A stretch of 64,000 bases of DNA from Devosia lucknowensis (GCF_900177655.1 NZ_FXWK01000002.1:930001-994000); one strand, 5' to 3'. Counted from the first letter of the stretch, positions 30,796 to 40,704 are shown. A program made the numbers and translations. The notes: generated by a model not told the origin, from the sequence alone.

Positions 30796-31482
30796 TCAGG
30801 CCAAGGCGGCGCCCACCAGCGCGCGGGCATGCAGTTCGGTCGTGTCATAGGTGGGCAGGGCGGACGAGCTGTCGTCGATCAGCATGCCGATTTCGGTGCA
30901 GCCCAGGATCACGGCCTGGGCCCCCCGGGCCGCCATGCGGTCGATGGCCGCCTGGTAGACCTGGCGCGATGCGTCCCTGACAATGCCCTTGCACAGCTCG
31001 TCGTAGATGATGCCATTGAGATTGGTGTGATCCACTTCGGGCACGATGGGCGTGAGGCCGCGGCTGGCGAGGCGTTCCTTGTAGAAGCCCATTTCCATGG
31101 TGAAGCGCGTGCCCAGGAGGCCCACGGTATCGAAGCCGTCGGCCAAGAGGGCATCGGCCGTCGGATCAGCGATGTGGACGAAGGGAATGCCGACGCCCTC
31201 GAGCATGAGATCGGCCACGACATGCATGGTATTGGTGGCAAGGCCCAGCACCTGGGCCCCTGCATCCTCGAGCGAGCGCGCCACGGCGTTCAGCTGCCGG
31301 CCGGCCTCGTCCCAATGGCCCAGCGACTGCAGTTCGGCGACAGGGGCGAAATCAACGGAGTGCAGGATCAGCGGCGCCGAGTGCAGGCCGCCGCGCAGGC
31401 GGGCCGTCTCGCGGTTGATGGCGGCATAGTAATGCGCACTCGATTCCCAGCTCATGCCGCCGATGAGGCCGATGGTCTTCAT
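30796..31482 (-). CDS. aspartate/glutamate racemase family protein (YgeA-type)
   Basis: A 228-residue protein from ATG 31482 (MKTIGLIGGMSWESSAHYY). The GMSWESxxxYY opening, LATNTMH near residue 80 and GCTEIGML near residue 190 are typical. In the racemase family the two catalytic residues are usually Cys; here the first position is Thr, as in E. coli YgeA, and the second is Cys. It probably racemises acidic amino acids in the cytoplasm. It starts four bases after the stop of rppH, so the two are co-transcribed. Confidence 0.88.
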   Translation of the reverse strand: MKTIGLIGGMSWESSAHYYAAINRETARLRGGLHSAPLILHSVDFAPVAELQSLGHWDEAGRQLNAVARSLEDAGAQVLGLATNTMHVVADLMLEGVGIPFVHIADPTADALLADGFDTVGLLGTRFTMEMGFYKERLASRGLTPIVPEVDHTNLNGIIYDELCKGIVRDASRQVYQAAIDRMAARGAQAVILGCTEIGMLIDDSSSALPTYDTTELHARALVGAALA

Positions 31483-31486
31483 GGCC

Positions 31487-32023
31487 TCAGCCCTGGCCGA
31501 AGCGTTGCGGAATGTCGCGGAAGGCATCGACCACGAGGTCATAGGCCGGCCGCTTGAACGGCACGATGAGGCCCGGCACGCGGCTCAGGCGCTCCCAGCG
31601 CCACGCGCCGAACTCGGCCTTGTGCTTGCCGCCACCGGGCGCAACGACGTCGATTTCGGCCTCGTTGCCGGTAAAGGCAAAGGCGAACCAGCGCTGGCGC
31701 TGGCCGCGGTATCTGCCCTTGAAGGCGACTCCCAGCAGCTCGTCAGGCAGATCGTAGTGGATCCATTCCGGCGCTTCGGCGAGCAGGCTCACGGAGGTCA
31801 TGCTGGTTTCCTCGTAGAGCTCGCGCAGGGCCGCGGCCAGAGGATCTTCCCCCGCGTCGATCCCGCCCTGCGGCATCTGCCAGGCAAAGCCCTGGGCTGC
31901 GGACTGGTCGGGATCGCCCTCGAACTTGCGTTGTCCGAGAAAGACATTGCCCGCCGGGTTGAACACGGCGACGCCGACGCAGTCGCGATAGGGCAGCGCT
32001 TCGCGAGCGGGCTTGGTGGTCAT
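31487..32023 (-). CDS. rppH: RNA 5'-pyrophosphohydrolase
   Basis: Removes pyrophosphate from the 5' end of mRNA and so starts decay. 178 residues, Nudix fold. The opening [21 protein letters not shown] and the [14 protein letters not shown] segment leading to the Nudix helix with RELYEETS are characteristic of RppH. The last gene but one of the minus-strand block; ten bases from the deacetylase gene. The close spacing suggests a common transcript with the envelope genes upstream. Confidence 0.94.
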   Translation of the reverse strand: MTTKPAREALPYRDCVGVAVFNPAGNVFLGQRKFEGDPDQSAAQGFAWQMPQGGIDAGEDPLAAALRELYEETSMTSVSLLAEAPEWIHYDLPDELLGVAFKGRYRGQRQRWFAFAFTGNEAEIDVVAPGGGKHKAEFGAWRWERLSRVPGLIVPFKRPAYDLVVDAFRDIPQRFGQG

Positions 32024-32033
32024 GGCGCAAACC

Positions 32034-33170
32034 TTATTTCATCAGGGCGCTTGCCGGGACAAGCGCGATGCCCTTGGCATCGAGTTCCCGCGCCCATTCG
32101 GACACGGCCTGCACCGAAATGGGCAGGGCGCTCACAATACCAATGGCGCTGCCCGTTTGCAGCGCCTGGTTTTCAAGGCTGGCAAGCGCCGACTGGATGG
32201 CTGCGCGGGCGGGGTTGACGTCGATCAGCGTCGAGGCGCGGGCAAAGGGCATGCGGTTGGCATTGGCCAGTTGCGGGGCCACGGAGCGGTTGGACGAGCC
32301 ATCGTCCAGATAGCCCAGGCCACGGGCGCCAAGCTCTTCCATCACGGGCGCCATGTCGGCTGCCGAGGCCGTGAAGCGCGCGCCCATATTGTTGATGACG
32401 CCGATATAGCCGCCAAAGCGGGCCATCAGCCAGAACAGCTTCTCGAGATTGGCGCGCGGCTCCTCGTCGGTAAGGATCGTGTGGGGGCCGGGGTCGTTCT
32501 GCGGATAATCAAAGGGTTCGAGCGGCACTTCGAGCATCACTTCGTGCCCGGCGGCGCGGGCGGCCGCGACGGTGTTTTCGAGGCTGCGGCCGTAGGGCGC
32601 AAAGGCCAGGGTCACCTCGTCGGGCAACTGATCAATGGCGTCGAGCGAGCCCTGCTCGTTGATGCCGAGGCCGGTCACGACCACGGCGATCATTGGACCG
32701 CCCGCGGCCAGTGCCGCGTCGGCCGGACGGCGATAGGCGGCAAAGGGCGTGAGACCGGTTCCCGACATGCGCGGAATAGTGCCGGCCGAGGTTTCTTCGC
32801 TGAGATCGGGCAGGGCGCCGAAGCGATCGGGCACCTGGCCGAGCGCAGTGCCGCCTGATGGGCCCGGCTGGGGCAGCGCCACGACGGAGCCGCCTGCGGG
32901 AAACTGCTCGGGATCGGCGGTGATGGTGGCGGGGCGGCTGGCCGCCGAATGGGCGATGCTGTTGCCGTCGCGCGTCGAGGTGATCGCCACGTCCTGGCTC
33001 GGGCGGCCGCCATTTGGGTCGTCGACAAGGTAGAGCCGCAGCGCCACGCCGCCGATGATCAGGAAGATGGCGATGAACAAGAGGCGCGCCAGGGGGAAAT
33101 GCATGCGCCCGCGCCGGTCCTGGTTCCGGCGCTTTCGCCCGGTCAGCGGCGTGGACAGATCATTGGCCAT
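32034..33170 (-). CDS. divergent polysaccharide deacetylase family protein
   Basis: A 378-residue protein with a basic N-terminus ([12 protein letters not shown]), one membrane helix (about 28-46) and a long low-complexity linker, followed by the DUF610/divergent deacetylase domain from about residue 155 ([59 protein letters not shown]). The family is linked by gene order to ctpA and envC in proteobacteria, pointing to a role in envelope or peptidoglycan processing, but the activity is not established. Anchored in the inner membrane and facing the periplasm. Confidence 0.88.
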   Translation of the reverse strand: MANDLSTPLTGRKRRNQDRRGRMHFPLARLLFIAIFLIIGGVALRLYLVDDPNGGRPSQDVAITSTRDGNSIAHSAASRPATITADPEQFPAGGSVVALPQPGPSGGTALGQVPDRFGALPDLSEETSAGTIPRMSGTGLTPFAAYRRPADAALAAGGPMIAVVVTGLGINEQGSLDAIDQLPDEVTLAFAPYGRSLENTVAAARAAGHEVMLEVPLEPFDYPQNDPGPHTILTDEEPRANLEKLFWLMARFGGYIGVINNMGARFTASAADMAPVMEELGARGLGYLDDGSSNRSVAPQLANANRMPFARASTLIDVNPARAAIQSALASLENQALQTGSAIGIVSALPISVQAVSEWARELDAKGIALVPASALMK

Positions 33171-33256
33171 TGGCAGCGCTCATCCCCGGCTGGGTCGACA
33201 TGGAATGCGGCGCGAATCAAGGCGTCGCATTCCCGATTCTAGCACGATCGCCGGGC

Positions 33257-34681
33257 CTATTCGGCCTTGGGCGGATAGGCGTCGTTGGTCTCTTCGCCCT
33301 TGATCAGCCGCAGTGCGTACTGGAGCTGGGTGTCTTCGGCCTTCTCGGCCGGGACATAGACGGACGAGCCGACGCTGGCTTCTTCCTGGCCCTCGATAGT
33401 GATGTGGCCTTCGAGGCCCGCTTCACCGATGATCTCGTCGCGGCCCTGGAATTCCTCCGGAACGACCTGCTTGATCTCGATGTCGGGGCTGATCCCCAGC
33501 GCCTGGATCGAGCGGTTGTTGGGCGTGTAGTAGCGTGCCGTCGTCAGGCGCATGGCGCCGTCGGGACCGAGCGAGATGATCGACTGCACCGAACCCTTGC
33601 CGAAGGAGCGCGTGCCCACGAGGGTTGCGCGCTTGTGGTCCTGCAGGGCGCCGGCCACGATTTCCGAGGCCGAAGCCGAACCACCATTGATCAGCACCAC
33701 CACGGGCACATCGGCGATCTTGGCGTCGAGCGGATCGGGCACCGCGTCATAGCGAGCGCTTTCGCTTTCCGTGCGGCCGCGGGTCAGCACCACGGCACCA
33801 CGATTGAGGAAGGCGTCGGCAACGTAGACGGACTGGTCGACAAGGCCGCCGGGATTGTTGCGCAGGTCGAGGATGATGCCTGCCGGCGCCACGCCGTCGC
33901 GGGCCTTGTAGATGTCCTCGATGGCGCGTTCGATGCCGACAAAGGCCTGTTCGGTGAACCGCGAGAGGCGCAGCAGGGCGATGTCGCCTTCGCCCTCGGC
34001 TTCGCCGCCTTCCATGCTCCAGCGCACGGCGCGCACGGAGATGATGCCGCGGGTCAGCGTGAAGTCCATCGGATCGGTCACGCCTTCGCGCACGATGGTG
34101 ATCTTGACGTCCGTGCCGACCGGGCCACGCATCTTCTCGACGGCTTCGTCCTGGGTCATGCCTTGGACAGCCTGACCGTCGATCTCGTAGATCAGGTCGT
34201 TGGCCAGGATGCCGGCGCGGGCTGCCGGCGTGTCGTCGATGGGCGAAACGACCTTGATCACGCCCTCTTCCATGATGATTTCGACGCCCAGGCCGCCGAA
34301 TTGCCCGGAAATGTCCTCGCGGGTGTCGTCATAGTCCTGGGGCGGCAGGTAGCCGGAATGGGGGTCGAGCGAGGTCAGCATGCCCTGGATGGCGGCACGG
34401 ATCAGCTCTTCCTCGTCCGGCGGATCGACATATTCGGCGCGGATGCGGTCGAAGATTTCGCCGAAAAGATTGAGGTCAGAATAGATTTCGAGCGGATCGC
34501 GCGCCTCTATCGCCGCCTTTTCGGCCGCCGTGGGCTCGGCCTCCTCACCACTGGGATTGGGCTCGACCTGCTCTTCGAGCGGAGCCGGATCGGCGGGCGC
34601 CTGGTCCTGGGCAATCAGCACGGTGGCGGGCACCAGCACTGCCGCGCATATGGCGGCGAGGCGAAGGGTGGTCAGGCGCAT
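33257..34681 (-). CDS. ctpA: S41-family carboxy-terminal processing peptidase
   Basis: Periplasmic serine protease of 474 residues. Signal peptide to about residue 20 (VPATVLIAQ); an acidic Pro/Glu-rich stretch; N-terminal helical domain; PDZ (about 95-175, with GGLGVEIIMEEGVIKVVSPIDDTPA); S41 core. The catalytic Ser is in NGGSASASE and the Lys 25 residues later in RSFGKGSVQ. Relatives trim lipoproteins and peptidoglycan hydrolases. ATG 34681 lies seven bases after the stop of the EnvC-like gene, so both are coupled and probably act together in cell-wall remodelling. Confidence 0.93.
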   Translation of the reverse strand: MRLTTLRLAAICAAVLVPATVLIAQDQAPADPAPLEEQVEPNPSGEEAEPTAAEKAAIEARDPLEIYSDLNLFGEIFDRIRAEYVDPPDEEELIRAAIQGMLTSLDPHSGYLPPQDYDDTREDISGQFGGLGVEIIMEEGVIKVVSPIDDTPAARAGILANDLIYEIDGQAVQGMTQDEAVEKMRGPVGTDVKITIVREGVTDPMDFTLTRGIISVRAVRWSMEGGEAEGEGDIALLRLSRFTEQAFVGIERAIEDIYKARDGVAPAGIILDLRNNPGGLVDQSVYVADAFLNRGAVVLTRGRTESESARYDAVPDPLDAKIADVPVVVLINGGSASASEIVAGALQDHKRATLVGTRSFGKGSVQSIISLGPDGAMRLTTARYYTPNNRSIQALGISPDIEIKQVVPEEFQGRDEIIGEAGLEGHITIEGQEEASVGSSVYVPAEKAEDTQLQYALRLIKGEETNDAYPPKAE

Positions 34682-34688
34682 GAATGGG

Positions 34689-36173
34689 TTATCCCGTCTG
34701 TTCTTGGCTTGCCCACCACCCGTTGGGGTCGAAGGGCTCGTTGTTCTGTCGCAGCTCAATATAAAGGGTCGGCTGATCGTTTCCAGCACTGGTGGAGACC
34801 GTCCGTCCAATTGTGCGTGATCCCATCGTGCCAACCGGCTCGCCCATCTGCACGAACTGGCCGATATCGGCTGTGATCGTGGAAAGACCGGCGAGCAGGG
34901 CGGTGTAACCGCTGCCGGTATTGAGAATGACGATCTGGCCATAATTGAGGTAGGGGCCCTTGTAGAGCACCCAGCCGTCGGCCGGGGCCACGACCTGGGC
35001 ATCGGCGCGGGTCACAATGGACTGCCCCTGAGAAATGCCGCCGCGGCCATCATTGGCCCCGTAATCGACCACGGTCACGCCGTTGGAGGGCTGGGCCAGA
35101 TAGCCGCGTGCCAGCGGAAAGGGCACGGCCGGCTGGGTCCGTGCCGCATCGGCAAAGGCGAGCTGGATGGCCTCGGGCGACAGCTGGGGCAGGTTGGGAT
35201 CGGTGGGCTCGGGCGCGGTCGCCCCGGTTGCGGCGCGTTCGGACAGCGCGCCGATCAGTTCGCGGAGCGAGGTCGCGCGCTCGGCCAGGGCCAGCGCCTC
35301 GTCTTCCTCGGCCTGCAGCTGGGCGCTCATCTGGGTGATGCCCTGCTTGCGCGCCGCGATCAGGGTGGCGATGCGCAGCTGCTCTTCCTCGAGCACGTCG
35401 TAATTCGCCTTGAGCGTGGCTTCCTCCGCCAGCGCGGCCACCTTGATGTCGGTCAGGGCCTTGAGGTCCACCGACACGGCATCGGCCTTGAGGCGCAGCT
35501 GCGGCAGGATGGCCGCGATCAGCATGGCGCCGCGGGCCGACCCCAGCGCGTCGCCCGGGTCGACGATCAGCGCGGGCGGGGGATTGAGCGAGATGCGCTC
35601 GAGCGCCGCGAGAACGTTGGCGATTTCGGCATCGGCGCCATCGAGGCGGCCACGGACTTCGAGCTCGCGCACGATGAGGTCGGAAATGCGCTCTTCGACA
35701 TCGGCGACCTCGATTTCGGCCAGTTTCACCCGCTGCGCGGCGGCGATCAGCGCAGCGTTCTGCTGGGTGCGGTCACCCTCCATGGCGTCGATCTCGGCCT
35801 TGAGCGCATCGATGCGTTCGCGGCTGAGGTTGAGCGAGGCTTCCACTTCTTCGAGATCGATGGCGTTGCGGTCGGCGGGCTCGGCAGCACTTCCGTCGGT
35901 TTCCGGCGCAGTCCCGGCATCGGCCGGATCCGCTGTTGCCGGTTCGGTAGTCGCGGCTGGAGCCGTGGCATCAGCAGGCGTGGTGGAAGCAGGTGTAGTG
36001 GCATCCGCAGGCGCCGTCGCAGGTGTTTGGGCGCCCTCGAGCGGCACCGATGGGCGCAGGTCCACGGCCTCGTTGCCCGGCTCGGTCTGGGCCAGGAGCG
36101 GCCAGGCTGCGAGGCCCGTCAGAAGGCCGCCCGCCAGCAGGGCTGTTGCAATGCGTGCCGGCCGCATGGGCAT
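34689..36173 (-). CDS. EnvC-like murein hydrolase activator with degenerate LytM domain
   Basis: A 494-residue periplasmic protein. ATG 36173 is chosen from three close candidates since GGAG lies five bases upstream. Signal peptide (LAAWPLLAQ), a Pro/Ala/Thr-rich linker (about 30-100), a long coiled coil (about 105-310), then a LytM/M23 domain (from about 380). The zinc ligands of active M23 peptidases are absent: the usual HxH segment reads YIELRQ and the first His position is in VVDYGANDG. The domain is therefore probably non-catalytic, as in E. coli EnvC, which activates amidases at the septum. Confidence 0.87.
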   Translation of the reverse strand: MPMRPARIATALLAGGLLTGLAAWPLLAQTEPGNEAVDLRPSVPLEGAQTPATAPADATTPASTTPADATAPAATTEPATADPADAGTAPETDGSAAEPADRNAIDLEEVEASLNLSRERIDALKAEIDAMEGDRTQQNAALIAAAQRVKLAEIEVADVEERISDLIVRELEVRGRLDGADAEIANVLAALERISLNPPPALIVDPGDALGSARGAMLIAAILPQLRLKADAVSVDLKALTDIKVAALAEEATLKANYDVLEEEQLRIATLIAARKQGITQMSAQLQAEEDEALALAERATSLRELIGALSERAATGATAPEPTDPNLPQLSPEAIQLAFADAARTQPAVPFPLARGYLAQPSNGVTVVDYGANDGRGGISQGQSIVTRADAQVVAPADGWVLYKGPYLNYGQIVILNTGSGYTALLAGLSTITADIGQFVQMGEPVGTMGSRTIGRTVSTSAGNDQPTLYIELRQNNEPFDPNGWWASQEQTG

Positions 36174-36244
36174 GGCGTCTCCACAAGGGGGCATCCCCCC
36201 GAATCAGTTGGCAGCACTCTAGCAACTGCGCGGCAAACCGCCGG

Positions 36245-36258
36245 TTAACGATGCTTAA
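36245..36258 (-). promoter_or_regulatory. CtrA-like box upstream of the EnvC-like gene (weak)
   Basis: TTAA-N6-TTAA occurs in GTTAACGATGCTTAACC. The CtrA consensus is TTAA-N7-TTAA, so the spacer is one base short. The place, 72 bases before an EnvC/CtpA division operon, is suggestive only. Confidence 0.2.
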
Positions 36259-36273
36259 CCATAATGTGAGCGT

Positions 36274-36756
36274 TCAATCACCGCGGTGATACGGATGCCC
36301 GGAGAGAATGGTGGTGGCGCGGTAGAGCTGTTCGGCCAGCATGATGCGGACCAGCTGGTGCGGCCAGACCATGGGGGAGAAGCTGACCGTGAGGTCGGCC
36401 GAGCGGACATAGTCGGGATCGATGCCGTCGGCGCCGCCGATGACGAAGCCCACCGCCGGTCGGCCATCGTCGCGCCAGCGCGCCAGCTGGGCGGCGAAGT
36501 TTTCCGAATTGAGGCCCTTGCCGCGCTCGTCGAGCATCACGGTAATGCCTTCGGGAAGAGCCGCGCGCAGGGCCCTGGCCTCCTCGGCCTTGCGCGCGGC
36601 CGCGGAGCCGGCGCGGGATTCGTTGATTTCGGTGACGTCGAAGCCTGTGAGCGCCAGGGGCTTGCCGCTGCCGGTCGCCCGCTCAAGGTAACGGGCCACA
36701 AGCTCTCGCTCTGGCCCGTTCTTCATCCGGCCGATGGCCGCTATGGCAATGCGCAT
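36274..36756 (-). CDS. rlmH: 23S rRNA (pseudouridine-1915-N3)-methyltransferase
   Basis: SPOUT methyltransferase of 160 residues that modifies helix 69 of 23S rRNA on the 70S ribosome. Family features: MRIAIAAIGRMKNGPERELV at the start, LDERGKGLNSENFA near residue 78, the knot loop FVIGGADGIDP, and the C-terminal PHQLVRIMLAEQLYRA...HPYHR. Full length. Between it and rsfS lies a double-hairpin repeat. Confidence 0.95.
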   Translation of the reverse strand: MRIAIAAIGRMKNGPERELVARYLERATGSGKPLALTGFDVTEINESRAGSAAARKAEEARALRAALPEGITVMLDERGKGLNSENFAAQLARWRDDGRPAVGFVIGGADGIDPDYVRSADLTVSFSPMVWPHQLVRIMLAEQLYRATTILSGHPYHRGD

Positions 36757-36810
36757 GCTCTTGATCCGATGAAGGAAGGGCAGGCCGGTAGCCAGTCGCC
36801 CGGTTCATCG

Positions 36811-36884
36811 TCACCACTGGGCAATTCCCGGTGGTCCAAACAGTGCCGCCAGCAGATGGATTGCCGGGACAGGCCCGGCAATGA
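36811..36884. repeat. double-hairpin intergenic repeat
   Basis: CACTGGGCAATTCCCGGTG and ATTGCCGGG-ACAG-GCCCGGCAAT lie side by side, ending in ATGACGATGA. The arrangement and bases closely match 42952-43025, so both belong to one family. Confidence 0.7.
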
Positions 36885-36903
36885 CGATGAGATGGCGATG
36901 CCC

Positions 36904-37296
36904 TTAGTGCTGGTCGGCCGCGAAGTCGGCCTGCCACATCTTTTCGAGGCTGTAGAACTCGCGCACTTCGGGGCGGAAGATGTGGAGGATGACGTCGCCG
37001 GCATCGACCAGGACCCAGTCGCAATGGGGCAGGCCCTCGACGCGTGGCTTGCCATAGCCGTTCTCGCGCAGCGCGGTGATCACCTGATCGGCGACGGCGC
37101 CGACATGACGCTGCGAGCGGCCGGAGGTCACGATCATGTGGTCGGCCAGCGACGACTTGCCGGTGATGTCGACCGCGACCGTTTCTTCGGCCTTGGCGTC
37201 ATCCAGGGTGTCGAGGATGAGATCGATGAGGGGTTTTTGCGTGCCGGAAACGGGTGCGGGCGCTGCGGTCACGGTGTTGTTGGGCTGGGTGGCCAT
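36904..37296 (-). CDS. rsfS: ribosome silencing factor
   Basis: Binds L14 of the 50S subunit and blocks subunit joining in slow growth. 130 residues from ATG 37296, with GGAAGG nine bases upstream. After a variable N-terminal 20 residues come LIDLILDTLDDAKAEETVAVD, DHMIVTSGRSQRHV, and the C-terminal CDWVLVDAGDVILHIFRPEVREFYSLEKMW, all typical. Part of the nadD-rsfS-rlmH order, common in bacteria. It is separated from nadD by 188 bases, in which I see no gene. Confidence 0.95.
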   Translation of the reverse strand: MATQPNNTVTAAPAPVSGTQKPLIDLILDTLDDAKAEETVAVDITGKSSLADHMIVTSGRSQRHVGAVADQVITALRENGYGKPRVEGLPHCDWVLVDAGDVILHIFRPEVREFYSLEKMWQADFAADQH

Positions 37297-37484
37297 CAGA
37301 AACGGCCTTCCGCCCATGCGCGGGCATGGGTCATGCGAAAGTTAAGCATCCTTGGTTGTTGATCGGAATGTAGCGGCGTCGAGTGAACGGCAAGCCGTCT
37401 TTTCCTGTTCCGGTGACAATGATCACTTGGCCTTGAATATGCGCCTTTGCGGGAGTTTTCGCAAGGTCGGGTGCCAAGACAAGC

Positions 37485-38117
37485 TTAATCGAGGTTTCGT
37501 GACGCCCTGATGGCACTGGAGGAAAGCGTCGATTGCCGGCCCTGGAGATAGATCCAGGCAGGGGGTGCGCAGTCGGCAAGCACGGCCGCGTCGGCCTCGT
37601 CGATCTGGGCGTAGTCGAGCGTCGTCGCCGCGCGCGAGGCGAGCGCGCGGCGTGCGGCCCCGGGGCGGACGTAGACGGCGATGGGTAGGCGGGCGGCGAT
37701 ATCGCGCCAGCGCTGCCAGCGGTGGAAATCGGCGAGACTGTCGGCACCCATGATCCAGACGAAACGTCGGTCCGGCAGGGCGGTGGTGAGAAAGTCGACG
37801 GTCTGCCAGGAATAGGCGAACCCCCTGGCCGCCTCGAAGCCGGTGACGCGGATGCGCGGGTTGCGGATGGCCTGGCGCGCGGCCTGCACCCGGTTTTCGA
37901 GCGGTGGCAGGGCCTTGTTGTCCTTGAGCGGATTGCCCGGGGTCACCAGCACCCAGAGCGCATCGAGCTGGAGCCGCCGCAGCGTCTCCTCCATGACGAG
38001 CAGGTGCCCCTCATGCATGGGATTGAAGCTGCCCCCGAACAGCCCGATCCGCATGCCCGACGCCGAGGGCGGGATTTCGGTGATGCCGGGGATATGGAGG
38101 GCCGGGCGACGGGTCAA
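37485..38117 (-). CDS. nadD: nicotinate-nucleotide adenylyltransferase
   Basis: Makes deamido-NAD from nicotinate mononucleotide and ATP. The catalytic core begins at MRIGLFGGSFNPMHEGH (ATG 38054); Rhizobiales proteins usually carry an N-terminal extension, which supports the TTG at 38117 (210 residues), four bases after the proA stop. Nucleotide-binding motif GGSFNPMHEGH is intact, with WIMGADSLADFHRW in the middle and LSSSAIR at the end as the second ATP motif. Start uncertain by 21 codons. Confidence 0.93.
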   Translation of the reverse strand: MTRRPALHIPGITEIPPSASGMRIGLFGGSFNPMHEGHLLVMEETLRRLQLDALWVLVTPGNPLKDNKALPPLENRVQAARQAIRNPRIRVTGFEAARGFAYSWQTVDFLTTALPDRRFVWIMGADSLADFHRWQRWRDIAARLPIAVYVRPGAARRALASRAATTLDYAQIDEADAAVLADCAPPAWIYLQGRQSTLSSSAIRASRNLD

Positions 38118-38118
38118 A

Positions 38119-39402
38119 TCAAGGCCTGAGCTGCCCGTTGCCGCGCACGCGATATTTGAAGCTGGTCAACTGCTCGACGCCGACCGGGCCGCGCGCGTGC
38201 ATCTTGCCCGTGGCAATGCCGATCTCGCCGCCGAAGCCGAATTCGCCGCCATCGGCGAACTGGGTCGAGGCATTGTGCACGAGAATGGCCGAATCGATCT
38301 CGTTGAAGAACTTTTCGACTGCCCCTGCATCCTCGGCGATGATCGCCTCGGTGTGGTGGCTCGAATAGTGCTCGATATGGGCGATGGCGTCCTCGATGCT
38401 ATCGACCACCTTCACCGAAATGATGGCGTCTTCGTATTCGGTCTTCCAATCCTCTTCCGTCGCCGGCCTGGCAACCGGGATCAGCGACATCACCGTCGCG
38501 TCGCCGCGGATCTCGCAGCCCTTGGCCACCAGTGCCTCGATGATGGGCTTCAAATGCGTTCCCACCACATCCTTGTGCACCAGCAGCGTTTCGGCGGCGC
38601 CGCAGATGCCGGTGCGGCGCATCTTGGCGTTGAGGGTGACGCTCACTGCTTTTTCGAGATCGGCCGAGCGGTCGATATAGACATGGACGAGGCCCTCGAG
38701 ATGGGCAAAGACCGGCACCCGCGCTTCGCTCTGCACGCGCGCGACGAGGGTCTTGCCACCGCGCGGCACGATCACGTCGATGGCGCCGTCCAGGCCCCTG
38801 AGCATCTCGCCCACGGCCGCGCGATCGGTGGTCGGCACCAATTGCACGCATTCGGTCGGCAGGCCCGCCAGATGCAGGCCGTCGAGCAGGCACTCGACGA
38901 TGGCGCGGCTCGAATGGAAGCTGTCCGAGCCGCCGCGCAGGATCACCGCGTTGCCGGATTTGATCGAAAGCGCGCCGGCATCGGCGGTCACGTTGGGGCG
39001 CGACTCGAAGATCACGCCGATGACGCCGAGGGGCGTGCGCACGCGCTCGATATGAAGTCCGTTCGGGCGATCCCATTCCGAAATCACCGTGCCGACAGGG
39101 TCGGGCAGTTCGGCAATCGTCCTGACCGCCTCGATGATCCCGTCGATGCGCTTGTCGTCGAGCAGCAGCCGGTCGAGAAAGGCCTTGGAAATGCCCTTCT
39201 CCTCGGCTGCCCTCATGTCGAGCGCATTGGCCTGGAGGATCTTCCTGCGGTGCGCATTGATCGCGCCGGCGGCCGTCAGCAATGCCGTTCGCTTCTGTTC
39301 CGATGTCGCGATCTTGAGCGCATTGGCGCCGATGCGCGCATTGCGGCCGATTTCGGCCATCAGCGCGGGGATGTCTTCTGCCGTTTCGAGAACTGCACTC
39401 AT
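38119..39402 (-). CDS. proA: gamma-glutamyl phosphate reductase
   Basis: Second step of proline synthesis: reduces gamma-glutamyl phosphate to the semialdehyde with NADPH. 427 residues. Catalytic Cys lies in [43 protein letters not shown] binds the cofactor; the end is [15 protein letters not shown]. The start overlaps the proB stop by four bases (ATGA). Confidence 0.97.
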   Translation of the reverse strand: MSAVLETAEDIPALMAEIGRNARIGANALKIATSEQKRTALLTAAGAINAHRRKILQANALDMRAAEEKGISKAFLDRLLLDDKRIDGIIEAVRTIAELPDPVGTVISEWDRPNGLHIERVRTPLGVIGVIFESRPNVTADAGALSIKSGNAVILRGGSDSFHSSRAIVECLLDGLHLAGLPTECVQLVPTTDRAAVGEMLRGLDGAIDVIVPRGGKTLVARVQSEARVPVFAHLEGLVHVYIDRSADLEKAVSVTLNAKMRRTGICGAAETLLVHKDVVGTHLKPIIEALVAKGCEIRGDATVMSLIPVARPATEEDWKTEYEDAIISVKVVDSIEDAIAHIEHYSSHHTEAIIAEDAGAVEKFFNEIDSAILVHNASTQFADGGEFGFGGEIGIATGKMHARGPVGVEQLTSFKYRVRGNGQLRP

Positions 39403-40529
39403 TCCACATCCTCCTTGGCGCCCAGCAGCACCAGATTGTCGCGATGTACCATTTCCGAGCGGTTGCCGACGCCCAGCAGGTCGCCGATCATGTCGCTGCG
39501 CTTGCCCATGACGAGGCGCGCGTCCTCGCTGTCGAGGCCGGAAAGGCCCCGCGCGATCTCGCGACCCTCCGGGCCGGTGATCGCGATGGTGTCGCCGCGT
39601 TCGAAGTCGCCGGCAATTTTCGTGACCCCGATGGGCAGCAGCGAGCGGCCCTCGCGTAGCGCGCGGGCTGCGCCGGCGTCCACCTGCACCGTCCCCGATA
39701 CGGCCAGTGTCCCCATGATCCAGCGTTTTCGCGATTGGGCGCGCGAGGTCGAGGCCCTGAACAGCGTATGCAGGCCGCCTTCGGTCAGCGCCCGCAGCGG
39801 GTGGGTTTCGGTGCCCTTGGCAATGATCATCGCCGTGCCGGCCATGGTGGCGATCTTGCCGGCTTCCACCTTTGTGGTCATGCCGCCGCGCGAGAGGTGG
39901 CTGGCCGCGCCACCCGCCATGGCTTCGATGGCTGGGGTGATCGTGTCGACCACGGGAATATGGGTAGCCGCGGGGTCCTTGGCGGGAGGCGCCGTATAGA
40001 GGCCATCGATATCGGACAGCAGCACCAGGAGGTCCGCCTCGATCATGGTGGCGACGCGCGCCGAGAGCCGGTCGTTGTCGCCATACCGGATTTCGGCGGT
40101 GGCGACGCTGTCGTTCTCGTTGATGATGGGAATGGCATGCAGGCCCAGCAGCGTCCGGATCGTGGTGCGGGCATTGAGGAAGTAGCGGCGTTCCTCGGTG
40201 ATGTTGGGCGTGATCAGGATCTGCCCGGTGACGATGGCATGCTTGCCCAGCGCCTCGGACCAGGCCTGGCTCAGCGCAATCTGCCCGGCGCTGGCGGCAG
40301 CCTGCGACTGCTCCAGCGTCAGCGTCGTTGCCGACAGGCCCAGAAGCCCGCGCCCAAGCGCAATGGCGCCGGAGGAAACGATGACGATCTCCCGGCCTTC
40401 GGCCTTGAGCGCGGCGATATCCTCGGCCAGGTCAGCCAGCCACGCGGCGCGCAGCTTGCCGGATTTGTCGACAAGCAGGGCCGAGCCGATCTTGATGGTG
40501 ATGCGGCGGTAGGAGGCGAGGGGGTTCAT
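39399..40529 (-). CDS. proB: glutamate 5-kinase
   Basis: First and feedback-controlled step of proline synthesis. 376 residues from ATG 40529. The amino-acid kinase domain has [30 protein letters not shown] and [40 protein letters not shown] is the ATP-site loop. The C-terminal PUA domain (from about residue 285) is present, as in E. coli. An open frame continues upstream, but it runs through an intergenic repeat. Confidence 0.96.
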   Translation of the reverse strand: MNPLASYRRITIKIGSALLVDKSGKLRAAWLADLAEDIAALKAEGREIVIVSSGAIALGRGLLGLSATTLTLEQSQAAASAGQIALSQAWSEALGKHAIVTGQILITPNITEERRYFLNARTTIRTLLGLHAIPIINENDSVATAEIRYGDNDRLSARVATMIEADLLVLLSDIDGLYTAPPAKDPAATHIPVVDTITPAIEAMAGGAASHLSRGGMTTKVEAGKIATMAGTAMIIAKGTETHPLRALTEGGLHTLFRASTSRAQSRKRWIMGTLAVSGTVQVDAGAARALREGRSLLPIGVTKIAGDFERGDTIAITGPEGREIARGLSGLDSEDARLVMGKRSDMIGDLLGVGNRSEMVHRDNLVLLGAKEDVE

Positions 40530-40548
40530 TGGGATGTTTCCAGGTCGG

Positions 40549-40680
40549 GCACAGCAACCCCCACCCAACCTCCCCCTTCTCCAGCGGGAGGAGCCGCCCT
40601 GTGGAGGTGGCAAGATAGTGGGCCTGCACAGATCCACCCCTCCCCCTTCTTCAGGGGGAGGCTGGGTGGGGGTGCCACAA
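40549..40680. repeat. inverted intergenic repeat between obgE and proB
   Basis: The outer arms CCCCCACCCAACCTCCCCCTT (about 40549) and AGGGGGAGGCTGGGTGGGGG (about 40655) are near-perfect inverted copies about 85 bases apart. Internal CTCCCCCTTCTTCAGGGGGAG forms its own hairpin. It is similar in style to 3440-3550. In a transcript this would fold into one long branched hairpin between obgE and proB and could adjust the ratio of their products. Confidence 0.7.
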
Positions 40681-40704
40681 GCGTCGAAATGCTGAGACTG
40701 CCCA

